In this document: positions 25,243-34,565 of the stretch, one piece after another
Position numbering within the stretch: position 1 is the first letter of the stretch
Layout: every line of letters starts with the position of its first letter
Origin: an uncultured Burkholderiales bacterium
GTDB taxonomy: Bacteria > Pseudomonadota > Gammaproteobacteria > Burkholderiales > Burkholderiaceae_C
Length of the DNA: 43,881 bases
Assembly (NCBI GenBank): GCA_903820745.1
Contig: CAIJIT010000071.1
Span: forward strand, 1-43,881
Direction of reading: 5' to 3'
The notes under the pieces: model-generated
Told to the model about the DNA's origin: nothing
The model's input: only the letters and a program-made list of their open reading frames with translations
Database searches by the model: none
Translations under genes and position numbers: made by a program

Positions 25243-27654
25243 TCAATGCGTGGCTATGGGCGTGACCGCTGCCACCGGTTCGGGCTTTGCCACCGCCACC
25301 GGCTCATCATCTGGCAATGCGACTGGCATTGATTCGAGCGCCACTTCAAGCACCCGGTCAATCCAGCGAACCGGCACGATTTCAAGATGGCTCTTGACGT
25401 TTTCCGGGATGTCCTGCAAGTCCTTGACGTTGTCCTCGGGAATCATCACGATCTTGATCCCGCCGCGATGCGCAGCCAGCAGCTTTTCCTTCAAACCGCC
25501 GATGGCTGTGACTTCACCGCGAAGGGTGATTTCACCAGTCATTGCCACATCAGCACGCACCGGAATACCCGTCAAAGCCGAGACAAATGCTGTGGTCATG
25601 GCAGCACCAGCGCTCGGACCATCCTTGGGCGTCGCACCGTCGGGCACATGGATATGCACGTCGCGCTTCTCGAACATTTCGTCCTTGATGCCCAGGCGCC
25701 TTGCTCGCGAACGCACCACGGTGCGCGCGGCTTCGACCGATTCCTTCATCACATCGCCGAGCGAACCAGTGCGGATGATATTGCCCTTGCCAGGCACCAC
25801 CATCGCTTCGATCGTCAGCAGATCGCCACCGACCTCGGTCCAGGCAAGGCCCACAACCTGCCCCACCTGGTTCATCTTCTCGGCGCGACCGAAGTCATAC
25901 TTGCGCACGCCCAGGAAATCATTCAGGTTGTCTTCCGTCACGATGGCCTGGCTCTCAAGCGTCTTCAATGCCGCGCCCTTGACCACCTTGCGGCAGATCT
26001 TGGACAACTCGCGCTCGAGCGCACGCACACCGGCTTCACGCGTGAAGTACCGGATGATGCCGCGGATCGCTGACTCGGTGACGTCGAGCTCTTCGTCCTT
26101 GACGCCGTTGTTCTTGCGCTGCTTGGGTAGCAAGTAACGCTGGGCGATATTGACCTTCTCGTCCTCGGTGTACCCCGACAACCGGATGACTTCCATCCGA
26201 TCCAGCAGAGCCGGTGGAATATTCATCGAATTCGATGTCGCCACGAACATCACATCCGACAAGTCGAAATCAACCTCGACGTAATGATCCCCAAAAGTGT
26301 GGTTCTGTTCAGGATCAAGCACTTCGAGCAAGGCCGACGAAGGGTCGCCGCGGAAATCCGTCCCAAGCTTGTCGATCTCATCGAGCAGGAAGAGCGGATT
26401 GCGCGTCCCGATCTTGGTCAGGCTCTGCAACACCTTGCCCGGCATCGAGCCAATATAGGTGCGGCGGTGGCCACGAATCTCAGCCTCATCACGCACACCA
26501 CCCAGGGCCATGCGAACGAACTTGCGACCTGTCGCCCTGGCAACCGACTGACCTAGCGAGGTCTTGCCCACACCCGGAGGGCCGACCAGGCAAAGAATCG
26601 GTGCCTTGAGTTTGTCCACGCGTTGCTGGACTGCGAGGTACTCGAGGATTCGATCCTTGACCTTGTCCAACCCGTAATGGTCCTCGTTCAGGACGCTTTC
26701 GGCGCTGGCCAGGTCGTACTTGATTTTGGTCTTCTTGCTCCAGGGCAAATTGACCAGGGTGTCGATGTAATTCCGCACCACGGTCGCCTCAGCCGACATC
26801 GGCGACATCAGCTTGAGCTTCTTGAGCTCACTATCGGCTTTCTTGCGGGCTTCCTTGGGCATGCGCGCAGCCTGGATTTTCTTGTCCAGGTCATCCAGAT
26901 CAGCACCTTCTTCCCCGTCGCCGAGTTCCTTCTGGATCGCCTTGACCTGTTCGTTCAGGTAATACTCGCGCTGGCTCTTTTCCATCTGGCGTTTGACGCG
27001 GCCACGGATGCGTTTTTCGACCTGCAAGATGTCGACCTCATGCTCGAGCAGATCGAGCAGCTTTTCGAGTCGTTTGCCGACTTCTGCCAGGTCCAGCACC
27101 GACTGCTTGGCATCGAGCTTCAACGGCAAATGTGCGGCGATGGTGTCAGCCAGACGACCGGCTTCGTCGATGCCGCTGATTGAAGCCAGAATCTCTGGCG
27201 GGATCTTCTTGTTCAGCTTGACATATTGGTCGAACTGCTGCGTCACCGCTCGGCGCAAGGCCTCAACCTCAGGTTTCGTATCCTGCTCGGGTGGAATCGG
27301 CACGACTTCGGCAACGAAATGCTCGGCGTTCTCGGTGATCGACTTCGTGCTTGCGCGCTGCAGGCCTTCAACCAGCACCTTGACCGTGCCATCGGGCAGC
27401 TTGAGCATTTGCAGGATGCTAGACACGCAGCCGACTTCAAACATGTCGTCGGACTGCGGTTCATCCTTGCCGGCCGCTTTTTGCGCGACCAGCATGATCT
27501 GCCGACCAGCTTCCATCGCGGCTTCCAGCGCTTTGATGGACTTCGGACGGCCGACAAACAAGGGAATCACCATGTGCGGAAACACAACCACGTCGCGCAA
27601 TGGCAACAATGGCAAAGTGATCAGCTCGGCAGGCAAAACGGGATGACCAGACAT
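25243..27654 (-). CDS. lon: ATP-dependent protease Lon
   Basis: Lon is the cytoplasmic AAA+ serine protease for misfolded and regulatory proteins. It has 803 residues from MSGHPVLPAEL. The order is an N-terminal substrate domain (PLLPLRDVVVFPHM), coiled coil, AAA+ module (Walker A GPPGVGKTS near residue 358, Walker B FLLDEIDK) and protease domain. The catalytic dyad is S681 in DGPSAG and K724 in GGLKEK, with the same spacing as E. coli S679/K722. An Ala/Val/Pro tail follows. The start has GAGG upstream; the longer frame is not supported. It is the last gene of tig-clpP-clpX-lon. The hupB gene often found after lon is absent here, replaced by tRNA genes. Confidence 0.97.
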   Translation of the reverse strand: MSGHPVLPAELITLPLLPLRDVVVFPHMVIPLFVGRPKSIKALEAAMEAGRQIMLVAQKAAGKDEPQSDDMFEVGCVSSILQMLKLPDGTVKVLVEGLQRASTKSITENAEHFVAEVVPIPPEQDTKPEVEALRRAVTQQFDQYVKLNKKIPPEILASISGIDEAGRLADTIAAHLPLKLDAKQSVLDLAEVGKRLEKLLDLLEHEVDILQVEKRIRGRVKRQMEKSQREYYLNEQVKAIQKELGDGEEGADLDDLDKKIQAARMPKEARKKADSELKKLKLMSPMSAEATVVRNYIDTLVNLPWSKKTKIKYDLASAESVLNEDHYGLDKVKDRILEYLAVQQRVDKLKAPILCLVGPPGVGKTSLGQSVARATGRKFVRMALGGVRDEAEIRGHRRTYIGSMPGKVLQSLTKIGTRNPLFLLDEIDKLGTDFRGDPSSALLEVLDPEQNHTFGDHYVEVDFDLSDVMFVATSNSMNIPPALLDRMEVIRLSGYTEDEKVNIAQRYLLPKQRKNNGVKDEELDVTESAIRGIIRYFTREAGVRALERELSKICRKVVKGAALKTLESQAIVTEDNLNDFLGVRKYDFGRAEKMNQVGQVVGLAWTEVGGDLLTIEAMVVPGKGNIIRTGSLGDVMKESVEAARTVVRSRARRLGIKDEMFEKRDVHIHVPDGATPKDGPSAGAAMTTAFVSALTGIPVRADVAMTGEITLRGEVTAIGGLKEKLLAAHRGGIKIVMIPEDNVKDLQDIPENVKSHLEIVPVRWIDRVLEVALESMPVALPDDEPVAVAKPEPVAAVTPIATH

Positions 27655-27678
27655 GAGGAACCTCTCTTTCTCAGACCC

Positions 27679-27706
27679 ATCTGCGGCCTGAGCTCTTAAA
27701 TGCAAG
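27679..27706 (-). promoter_or_regulatory. Possible heat-shock (sigma-32) promoter of lon
   Basis: Read leftwards: CTTGCAT (27700-27706), 13-base spacer, CCGCAGAT (27679-27686). This is a partial match to CTTGAAA / CCCCATNT. It lies in the 99-base clpX-lon gap, 25 bases before the lon start. lon is heat-shock controlled in many Proteobacteria, so the position is plausible, but the match is weak. Confidence 0.3.
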
Positions 27707-27753
27707 ACGAAAAATGAATCAATCAGCTGACCGTGCCAGCCGATCGAAGCAAA

Positions 27754-29022
27754 TCAAGCGCTGGCCTTGGCCGGTTCCCGGTACACCAACAGCGGTTTGG
27801 CACCGTCATTGATATTGTTCTCATCGAGCACCACTTTGGCTACGCCATCCAGCGCCGGCAGTTCGAACATCGTATCGATCAGCGACAGTTCCATGATCGA
27901 ACGCAGTCCACGAGCGCCGATCTTGCGCGCCAGGGCCTTGCGCGCGATCGCCACCAAGGCTGACGGCCGCACCTCCAGTTCAACACCATCCATGGCGAAC
28001 AACTGCTGATATTGCTTCAGCAAGGCGTTCTTTGGCTCGGTGAGGATCTGCACCAGGGCGTCTTCACTCAATTCGCCCAGGGTGGCGACAACGGGCAGAC
28101 GCCCAACCAGTTCAGGAATCAGCCCGAACTTGATCAAGTCATCGGGTTCGACTTCCCTGAACACCTCGGAAACGCGCTTTTCGCTCTTGCTCTTGACCGT
28201 CGCGCCAAAACCAATACCTGACTTCTCTGAACGGTTCTGGATGACTTTTTCAAGGCCGTCAAAGGCGCCGCCACAGATGAACAGGATGTTGGTCGTGTCA
28301 ATCTGGAGGAAATCCTGATTCGGATGCTTGCGGCCGCCCTGGGGCGGCACCGAAGCCATCGTGCCCTCAACCAACTTCAGCAGGGCTTGCTGCACGCCCT
28401 CGCCCGACACATCGCGGGTGATCGAGGGGTTGTCAGCCTTGCGCGAAATCTTGTCGATCTCGTCGATATAAACAATACCGCGCTGGGCGCGCTCGACATC
28501 GTAATTGCAGTTCTGCAGCAACTTCTGGATGATGTTCTCGACGTCTTCCCCCACATAACCGGCTTCAGTCAAGGTGGTGGCGTCGGCAATCACGAAGGGC
28601 ACATTGAGCAGGCGCGCCAGCGTTTGGGCCAGCAAGGTCTTGCCCGACCCGGTCGGCCCGATCAAGAGGATATTGCTCTTGGACAGTTCAACCGAATCCT
28701 TGTTGCCCGCCATATGGCGCAGCCGCTTGTAATGGTTGTAAACAGCGACGGCCAAAGTGCGCTTGGCCACGTCCTGTCCGATCACATATTGATCAAGACT
28801 GGCCTTGATCTCGCTCGGCACGGGCAGATCGGACTTGCTGGCACGCGACTGTGGCGTGTCAGCGGGGACTTCATCGCGGACGATGTCATTGCAAAGCTCG
28901 ATGCATTCATCACAAATGAACACCGACGGGCCAGCAATCAACTTCTTCACCTCATGCTGGCTTTTGCCGCAGAAGGAGCAGTAGAGGACTTTCTCGCTGG
29001 AGTTGCCTTTTTTCTCGGCCAT
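27754..29022 (-). CDS. clpX: ATP-dependent protease ATP-binding subunit ClpX
   Basis: ClpX is the AAA+ unfoldase that feeds tagged proteins to ClpP. It has 422 residues. The N-terminal zinc-binding domain has C15, C18, C37 and C40. Walker A GPTGSGKT is at 122-129, followed by '[21 protein letters not shown]' and Walker B 'VYIDEIDK'. The pore region and '[11 protein letters not shown]' (the ClpP-contact IGF loop) are present. It lies 108 bases after clpP; a 7-bp hairpin sits in the gap. Confidence 0.97.
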   Translation of the reverse strand: MAEKKGNSSEKVLYCSFCGKSQHEVKKLIAGPSVFICDECIELCNDIVRDEVPADTPQSRASKSDLPVPSEIKASLDQYVIGQDVAKRTLAVAVYNHYKRLRHMAGNKDSVELSKSNILLIGPTGSGKTLLAQTLARLLNVPFVIADATTLTEAGYVGEDVENIIQKLLQNCNYDVERAQRGIVYIDEIDKISRKADNPSITRDVSGEGVQQALLKLVEGTMASVPPQGGRKHPNQDFLQIDTTNILFICGGAFDGLEKVIQNRSEKSGIGFGATVKSKSEKRVSEVFREVEPDDLIKFGLIPELVGRLPVVATLGELSEDALVQILTEPKNALLKQYQQLFAMDGVELEVRPSALVAIARKALARKIGARGLRSIMELSLIDTMFELPALDGVAKVVLDENNINDGAKPLLVYREPAKASA

Positions 29023-29079
29023 GGATCTGCTTGTTGGTTCAGGCGTTACTGCCTGATGGGATGATAGTTCAAACGCACC

Positions 29080-29097
29080 CTAGGCCTTCTGGCCTAG
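29080..29097. other. Hairpin in the clpP-clpX gap
   Basis: CTAGGCC/GGCCTAG is a perfect 7-bp stem with a 4-base loop. It has no T-tract, so it is more likely an mRNA stabilising or processing element, or a weak attenuator, than a terminator. Confidence 0.4.
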
Positions 29098-29130
29098 AAA
29101 GCCTCGGTTCGCCGTGCCTGGCGGAAAAAC

Positions 29131-29739
29131 TCAGGGGCGATGTTCCAGCACCTGGTCGATCAGCCCATAGGTCTGCGCCTCGGCGGCTGACATGTAATAG
29201 TCGCGCTCGGTATCAGTCTGGATTTTCTCCAGGCTCTGCCCACACCGGTCAGCCAGGATCCGGTTCAGCGACTCCCGGGTCTTGAGGATTTCGCGGGCAT
29301 TGATCTCAATGTCTGTCGCCTGGCCCTGGGTACCACCCGAGGGCTGGTGAATCATGATCTTCGAGTTGGGCAGCGAAAACCTCTTGCCCTTGGCCCCTGC
29401 CGCCATCAAGAACGCCCCCATGCTTGCGGCCATGCCCAGGCACAAAGTTGAAACTTCAGGCTTGATGAACTGCATCGTGTCGAACACCGACATGCCGGCT
29501 GAAACACTGCCGCCAGGTGAGTTGATATAGAGGGAAATGTCCTTGTCAGGATTTTCGCTCTCGAGAAACAGCAACTGCGCCACCACCACATTGGCAACGG
29601 CGTCATTGACCGGTCCGACGAGAAAAATGATGCGCTCGCGCAAGAGGCGACTGTAGATGTCATAGGCGCGCTCACCACGGCCCGACTGTTCGATAACGAT
29701 AGGCACCATGCCCAGATTGCTAATTTCAAGCGCGCTCAT
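29131..29739 (-). CDS. clpP: ATP-dependent Clp protease proteolytic subunit
   Basis: ClpP forms the tetradecameric serine protease chamber used with ClpX or ClpA. The product has 202 residues. The catalytic triad is S106 (GMAASMGAF), H131 (MIHQPSGG) and D180 (TERDYYMS). The N-terminal part '[23 protein letters not shown]' includes the processing region. GAGG lies seven bases before the ATG. It is followed by clpX and preceded by tig. Confidence 0.97.
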   Translation of the reverse strand: MSALEISNLGMVPIVIEQSGRGERAYDIYSRLLRERIIFLVGPVNDAVANVVVAQLLFLESENPDKDISLYINSPGGSVSAGMSVFDTMQFIKPEVSTLCLGMAASMGAFLMAAGAKGKRFSLPNSKIMIHQPSGGTQGQATDIEINAREILKTRESLNRILADRCGQSLEKIQTDTERDYYMSAAEAQTYGLIDQVLEHRP

Positions 29740-29798
29740 GTGATCCTCAAGGTCTTTACAAGACTAAATTATGTAGCGTAAGCAAAAAGACTGCCTTA

Positions 29799-29834
29799 AA
29801 CGACAAAGGCGCCAGCCTTCCGGCACGGCGCCCT
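29799..29834 (-). terminator. Candidate terminator/attenuator between tig and clpP
   Basis: Read leftwards: stem GGCGCC/GGCGCC (29827-29832 and 29808-29813) with an inner GCC-GGAA-GGC hairpin in the loop, followed by TTTGTCGTTT. It begins 25 bases after the tig stop. The imperfect T-tract suggests partial termination, so clpP may have its own promoter in the remaining 60 bases. Confidence 0.55.
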
Positions 29835-29857
29835 TGGCATCCAGCAGTATTGGACTA

Positions 29858-31171
29858 TCAGTTGGCCGTGGCCATCAATTCATCGAAAGGCAGGGACTTG
29901 TCGCTGATCCTGGCCTGGGCCAGCACAAAATCGGTGACGTTGTTCTCGATCACAACGGCTTCGACTTCGGACATGCGCTGACGGTCGCCAAGGTACCAGC
30001 GCATCACGTCGGCAGGCTTTTCATAGCTCTGTGCCATTTCTTCGATGTGGGCTTGCAATTGCTCGGGTTTGGCTTGCAGATTGTTGGATCGGACCAACTC
30101 AGCCACCACCAAGCCCAGGCGCACACGGCGCTCAGCCTGCGGCTTGAAGATGTCGGCCGGAATTGGCGCCTTGTCAGCGTCCTTGATTCCGCGTTTCTTC
30201 ATGTCCTCGCGGGCATTGGCGATCATGCGCTCTGACTCGTTTTCAACCAGAGAGTTCGGCACATCAAGCTCGGCTGATGCGACCAGAGCGTCCATCACGG
30301 CGCCCTTGTTGCGGGCCAGCACGCGGAATTTGACTTCACGCTCAAGATTTTTCTTGATGTCGGCGCGAAGCGCTTCCACCGAGGCATTGGCGATGCCCAG
30401 CGATTTGGCAAAAGCTTCGTTGACATCCGGCAGATGCTGAGCTTCGATTTTCTTGACCGTCACCAGGAAGTCAGCTTCCTTGCCTGCCACGTCCTTGCCG
30501 TGATAGCTGTCGGGGAAAGCCAGTGGGAAGGTCTTGGACTCGCCCGCCTTCATACCGCGCACGGCTTTTTCGAAAGCTTCGAGCATCTGCCCTTCACCGA
30601 TGAGGAACTGGAAGGCCTCAGCCTTGCCGCCCTCGAACGGTTCGCCATCGATCTTGCCTTCGAAATCGATCGTCACACGGTCGCCTTCGGCAGCCACATC
30701 CGCAGCAGCCCGTTGAGCGAAATTACGACGCTGCTTACGTAGAATTTCTACGGTCTTGTCGATCGCCTCGTCAGTCACCTCACTGGAGATACGCTCGACC
30801 TCGGCCGCAGTCAGATCGCCGAGCTTGATTTCAGGATAAACCTCGAAAACAGCCTCGAACGCCATTTGTCCCGCAGGAGACTCGTCTTTCTGGGAAATCC
30901 GGGGTGCTCCGGCAACGCGCAATTGAGCTTCGTTAGCAGCGCTCGAAAAGGCTTCGCCCAGTTTGTCGTTCATCACGTCGTACTGGACCGAATTGCCATA
31001 GCGCTGGGCCACAACGCTCATCGGCACCTTGCCAGGCCGAAAGCCATCAGCCTTGACGGTTTTGGACAGCTTCTTGAGTCGGTTTTCGACTTCGCTGTTG
31101 ATTTCAGTTGCCGCCAGCATCAGCGTGATGCGGCGTTCAAGTTTTTCGAGAGTTTCGACGTTAACGGCCAT
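29858..31171 (-). CDS. tig: Trigger factor (ribosome-associated chaperone)
   Basis: This ribosome-bound chaperone with peptidyl-prolyl isomerase activity meets nascent chains. It has 437 residues. The N-terminal ribosome-binding signature GFRPGKVP is at 43-50. An FKBP-type domain covers about 155-245 ('GDRVTIDFEGKIDGEPFEGG' and 'FPDSYHGKDVAGKEADFLVTVKKIE'). The C-terminal helical chaperone domain follows. GAG precedes the ATG by nine bases. The start is only 23 bases from the 3' end of tRNA-Leu(UAG), so the mRNA is probably made as a tRNA-tig transcript. Confidence 0.97.
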   Translation of the reverse strand: MAVNVETLEKLERRITLMLAATEINSEVENRLKKLSKTVKADGFRPGKVPMSVVAQRYGNSVQYDVMNDKLGEAFSSAANEAQLRVAGAPRISQKDESPAGQMAFEAVFEVYPEIKLGDLTAAEVERISSEVTDEAIDKTVEILRKQRRNFAQRAAADVAAEGDRVTIDFEGKIDGEPFEGGKAEAFQFLIGEGQMLEAFEKAVRGMKAGESKTFPLAFPDSYHGKDVAGKEADFLVTVKKIEAQHLPDVNEAFAKSLGIANASVEALRADIKKNLEREVKFRVLARNKGAVMDALVASAELDVPNSLVENESERMIANAREDMKKRGIKDADKAPIPADIFKPQAERRVRLGLVVAELVRSNNLQAKPEQLQAHIEEMAQSYEKPADVMRWYLGDRQRMSEVEAVVIENNVTDFVLAQARISDKSLPFDELMATAN

Positions 31172-31194
31172 GTTTGACTCAATACAAAGTTATC

Positions 31195-31281
31195 TGGTGC
31201 GCGGGGCCGGACTCGAACCGGCACGCCGGTGAAGGCGTCAGGACCTAAACCTGGTGCGTCTACCAATTTCGCCACCCGCGC
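31195..31281 (-). tRNA. tRNA-Leu (UAG)
   Basis: Complement strand gene of 87 bases with encoded CCA. Acceptor stem GCGCGGG/CCCGCGC; anticodon loop UUUAGGU (UAG); long variable arm; T-arm GCCGGTTCGAGTCCGGC. A TACAAT -10-like hexamer (31359-31364 on the complement) lies about 80 bases upstream, with only a poor -35. Confidence 0.95.
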
Positions 31282-31379
31282 TGATGAGCCAGCCCCACCC
31301 GCTTGCGCTTTCGATCAAAAATCGGGCGAGAAGACTGTGGCTATCCGGCAAACCGAAGATTGTAGCGGCTTGTCTTCCC

Positions 31380-31410
31380 AAAAAAGCGGCAAGCCGAATT
31401 CGAGGCCGCT
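31380..31410 (-). terminator. Rho-independent terminator of the RND operon
   Basis: Read leftwards: AGCGGC stem (31405-31410), 14-base loop, GCCGCT (31385-31390) running into six T. It lies 20 bases after the RND pump stop codon and before the tRNA-Leu promoter region. Confidence 0.68.
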
Positions 31411-31429
31411 CGGTCTCGTGCCGAATTCA

Positions 31430-34400
31430 TCAGGCGGCCTCTTCGACTGGCCTTTGCACGCGGAACCAGGCTGCATACATGGCGGGCAAAGCCAGCAAGG
31501 TCAGCGCGGTGGCAACGATCAAGCCGCCCATGATGGCGACCGCCATCGGTCCCCAGAATAGGCTGCGCGACAAGGGCACCATTGCCAGAACAGCCGCCGC
31601 AGCCGTCAGTACGATCGGCCGGAAACGTCTCACCGCGGCCTCGACGATGGCGGACCAGGCAGGCACACCGCGCAGGCGATCCTGCTCGATCTGATCAATC
31701 AGAATGACCGAATTCCTCATGATCATCCCCATCAAGGCAATCACGCCGAGCAGCGCGACAAAGCCGAAGGGCTTGCCGAACAGCAGTAGCGCGGCTGCCA
31801 CGCCGGCAATCCCCAGGGGGCCGGTCAAGAACACCAGCATGGCACGCGAAAAACTCTGTAATTGCAGCATCAGCAGCGTGAACGTAATGAACAGCATGAC
31901 CGGCACACCGGCTGCGATCGAGCCTTGCCCCTTGCTGCTTTCCTCTACTGCGCCGGCGATCTCGATACGGTAACCGGGCGGCATCTTTGCCTGCATGGCG
32001 CGGACTTCAGGCCAAACCTGTGCCGTCACGGTCGCGCCCTGTAGCCCTTCGACCACATCGCCCTGCACGGTCATCGCATAGCTGCGACCTTCACGCCAGA
32101 TCACGCCAGGTTCCCAATCGAAGCGAATTCTGGCGACTTGCGTCAATGGAATCGAACGTCCGCTGTTGGTCGGCAGATAGGCATTGCCGATGTCGGAAAT
32201 AACATTGCGCTCGTCCAGCGGTTGACGCAGGACGATGTCGATCAGCTTGTCAGCCTCGCGATATTGGCCGACGGAACTGCCCGACAGCAGCGTCCGCGAA
32301 GCTTGCGCCAAACTCTGACTGCTCACGCCCAGCGCGCGCGCCTTGTCCTGATCGACATCGAGCTTGATGACCTTGATCTGCTCGTTCCAGTTGTCGTTGA
32401 CGCCGCGCATATTCGGGTTGGTGCGCAGGATCTCCTTGGCCTGATCACCCCAGCGACGGACCTCATCGGCGCGCTCGCCAACGATCCGGAACTGCACCGG
32501 ATAGGCCACCGGCGGCCCATTCGGCAAGAGCTTGATGCGGGTGCGCAATTCCGGAAACTCAGCGGCCAAGATTGCGGGCAGGCGTCGCAGCAAGGCTTCG
32601 CGCTCCTCCATGCTCTTGCTCAGCAAAATCGCCTGGCTGACATTCGACTGGGCAAATATCTGCTCCAGTGGCAGGTAAAAATGCGGGACTCCGCTGCCGA
32701 TCCAGGTACTGACCGTGGCGACACCGCCCTCCTTGAGCATGCGAGCCTCGAACCGTTTGGCAGACTGCAGGCTCTGCTCAATCGTCGAGCCTTCAGGCAA
32801 CCAAAGGTCGACCATGATCTCAGGCCGACTGGAATCAGGAAAGAACTGCTGCTGCACCTTACCCATGCCTACCAATCCAAGGCAAAAAAGCAGCAAGGTA
32901 GCGCCTATCGTCTTCCAGCGATTTTCCACACACCAGTTCACCAGAGCTCGGAAGCGGATATAGAACGCGGTGTCGAAAAGTTCATGAGCCTCCCCGTCGT
33001 TGGCGGCATGGGTGCGCAGCAGCAGCGAGCCCAGGTAGGGTACGAAAAAGACCGACACCACCCACGAAATCATCAAGGCGGCAGCGGTGACAGCAAAAAT
33101 CGCGAATGTGTATTCGCCGGTCACCGACTTGGCCATGCCGATCGGCAAAAATCCGACCGCCGTGATCAGCGTACCGGTCAACATCGGCATCGCGGTCGCG
33201 TCATAGGCAAAGGTGGCCGCGTGCATCAGGTCGTAGCCCTCCTCCAGCTTTCGCACCATCATCTCAACCGAAATAATCGCGTCGTCGACCAGCAGTCCCA
33301 AGGCAATGATCAAGGAGCCCAGAGAGATCTTGTGCAGCCCCACCCCCCAGTAAAACATCGCGATGAAGGTGACGCCCAAGACCAACGGAATCGTGATCGC
33401 AACGACCAACCCGGGCCAGACGTCAATCCGCAGCGGCCGGGAGTGCAGACCCAAGGCGATGAAACTGACGGCCAGCACGATCGCCACAGCCTCGATCAAG
33501 ACATGGACAAATTCATTGACCGAGCGTGCCACCGACTCAGGTTGATTCTGGATCTGCACCAGTTCGATGCCGGCCGGCAGATTCGCCCTGATCTGCGTCG
33601 CCGCCTTCTGTAATGAGCGCCCCAGGGCAATGATTTCGCCACCTTTGGACATCGAAACACCCAGCGCAATCACCGACTTGCCCTGATGGCGGACCATTAC
33701 AGATGGAGGATCGAGATAGCCCCGCTTGATCTCGGCAATATCAGACAAGCGCAGGTTGCTCGCCTGCCCTGTTACAGGGTTGACGGCACGGATGGAAAAA
33801 TCCTTCAAGGCTTGAACCGAATTGAACTGCCCTTGCACCCGCACCTGCAGGTTGCCGCTGTCGGTCTTCAATACGCCCGCGCCCTCGACGGCATTCTGTG
33901 CGCCAAGCTGGTTGATGACCTGGCCGAAATCAAGCCCAAGGCTTGCCAGCCGTTTTTGGGAAATTTCTATGAAGATCTTCTCTGCCTGCGCGCCAAAGAC
34001 CTCGACCTTGGCCACATCCGGCACGGTCAGCAGCCTTGAACGCACGCGTTCCGCATGCTCGCGCAGTTCCTCAGCACTGAATCCATCCGCTGACAGCGCA
34101 AAGATCGAGCCGTAGACATCGCCGAAATCATCGTTGAAGAACGGACCGACCGTGCCTTGCGGCAAGTTTCCACGCTGGTCGCTGACGCGTTTACGCACCT
34201 GGTACCAGACATCGGCAACTTCCTTGGCCGGAGTGCTGTCCTTAACCTGGAAAAACGTCAACGACTCACCCGGCTTGGTATAGCTGCGAATCTTGTCGGC
34301 ATAGGGAACTTCCTGCAGGGTACGCTCGATCTTGTCGGTCACCTGCTCGGCCATTTGCTGGGCGGTGGCGCCCGGCCAAAAGGCTTGCACGACCATCGCC

Positions 34401-34552
34401 CGGAAAGTGAACGGCGGATCTTCATCCTGAGCCAACTGGAAATAGGTCGCGAAACCGACCACCATCAGCACGATCATCAGGTAGCGGGTCAATGCCGGGT
34501 GCTCCAGCGCCCAACGCGAGATATTGAAGCGGCTTTGCATATCGACGTTCAT
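31430..34552 (-). CDS. RND-type multidrug efflux permease (AcrB/HAE1 family)
   Basis: This is a proton-driven inner-membrane pump that works with a fusion protein and an outer-membrane channel. At 1040 residues it has the AcrB layout: one N-terminal membrane helix, a porter domain, five helices, then the repeat. The proton-relay aspartate pair lies in TM4, 'ALGLLVDDAIISVEMM' (about residue 410). The family phrase 'PDSSRPEIMVDLWLPEGST' starts the second half. It resembles the TriC/VexB group more than AcrB proper. The start lies 13 bases after the fusion-protein stop. No outer-membrane channel gene is next to it. Substrates cannot be predicted. Confidence 0.92.
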   Translation of the reverse strand: MNVDMQSRFNISRWALEHPALTRYLMIVLMVVGFATYFQLAQDEDPPFTFRAMVVQAFWPGATAQQMAEQVTDKIERTLQEVPYADKIRSYTKPGESLTFFQVKDSTPAKEVADVWYQVRKRVSDQRGNLPQGTVGPFFNDDFGDVYGSIFALSADGFSAEELREHAERVRSRLLTVPDVAKVEVFGAQAEKIFIEISQKRLASLGLDFGQVINQLGAQNAVEGAGVLKTDSGNLQVRVQGQFNSVQALKDFSIRAVNPVTGQASNLRLSDIAEIKRGYLDPPSVMVRHQGKSVIALGVSMSKGGEIIALGRSLQKAATQIRANLPAGIELVQIQNQPESVARSVNEFVHVLIEAVAIVLAVSFIALGLHSRPLRIDVWPGLVVAITIPLVLGVTFIAMFYWGVGLHKISLGSLIIALGLLVDDAIISVEMMVRKLEEGYDLMHAATFAYDATAMPMLTGTLITAVGFLPIGMAKSVTGEYTFAIFAVTAAALMISWVVSVFFVPYLGSLLLRTHAANDGEAHELFDTAFYIRFRALVNWCVENRWKTIGATLLLFCLGLVGMGKVQQQFFPDSSRPEIMVDLWLPEGSTIEQSLQSAKRFEARMLKEGGVATVSTWIGSGVPHFYLPLEQIFAQSNVSQAILLSKSMEEREALLRRLPAILAAEFPELRTRIKLLPNGPPVAYPVQFRIVGERADEVRRWGDQAKEILRTNPNMRGVNDNWNEQIKVIKLDVDQDKARALGVSSQSLAQASRTLLSGSSVGQYREADKLIDIVLRQPLDERNVISDIGNAYLPTNSGRSIPLTQVARIRFDWEPGVIWREGRSYAMTVQGDVVEGLQGATVTAQVWPEVRAMQAKMPPGYRIEIAGAVEESSKGQGSIAAGVPVMLFITFTLLMLQLQSFSRAMLVFLTGPLGIAGVAAALLLFGKPFGFVALLGVIALMGMIMRNSVILIDQIEQDRLRGVPAWSAIVEAAVRRFRPIVLTAAAAVLAMVPLSRSLFWGPMAVAIMGGLIVATALTLLALPAMYAAWFRVQRPVEEAA

Positions 34553-34565
34553 GGTTGTACGCGAT

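Noticed and set aside
32138-33613. + strand open frame of 491 codons
   Set aside because: Antisense to the RND pump; Gln/Arg/Asp-rich translation typical of shadow frames.
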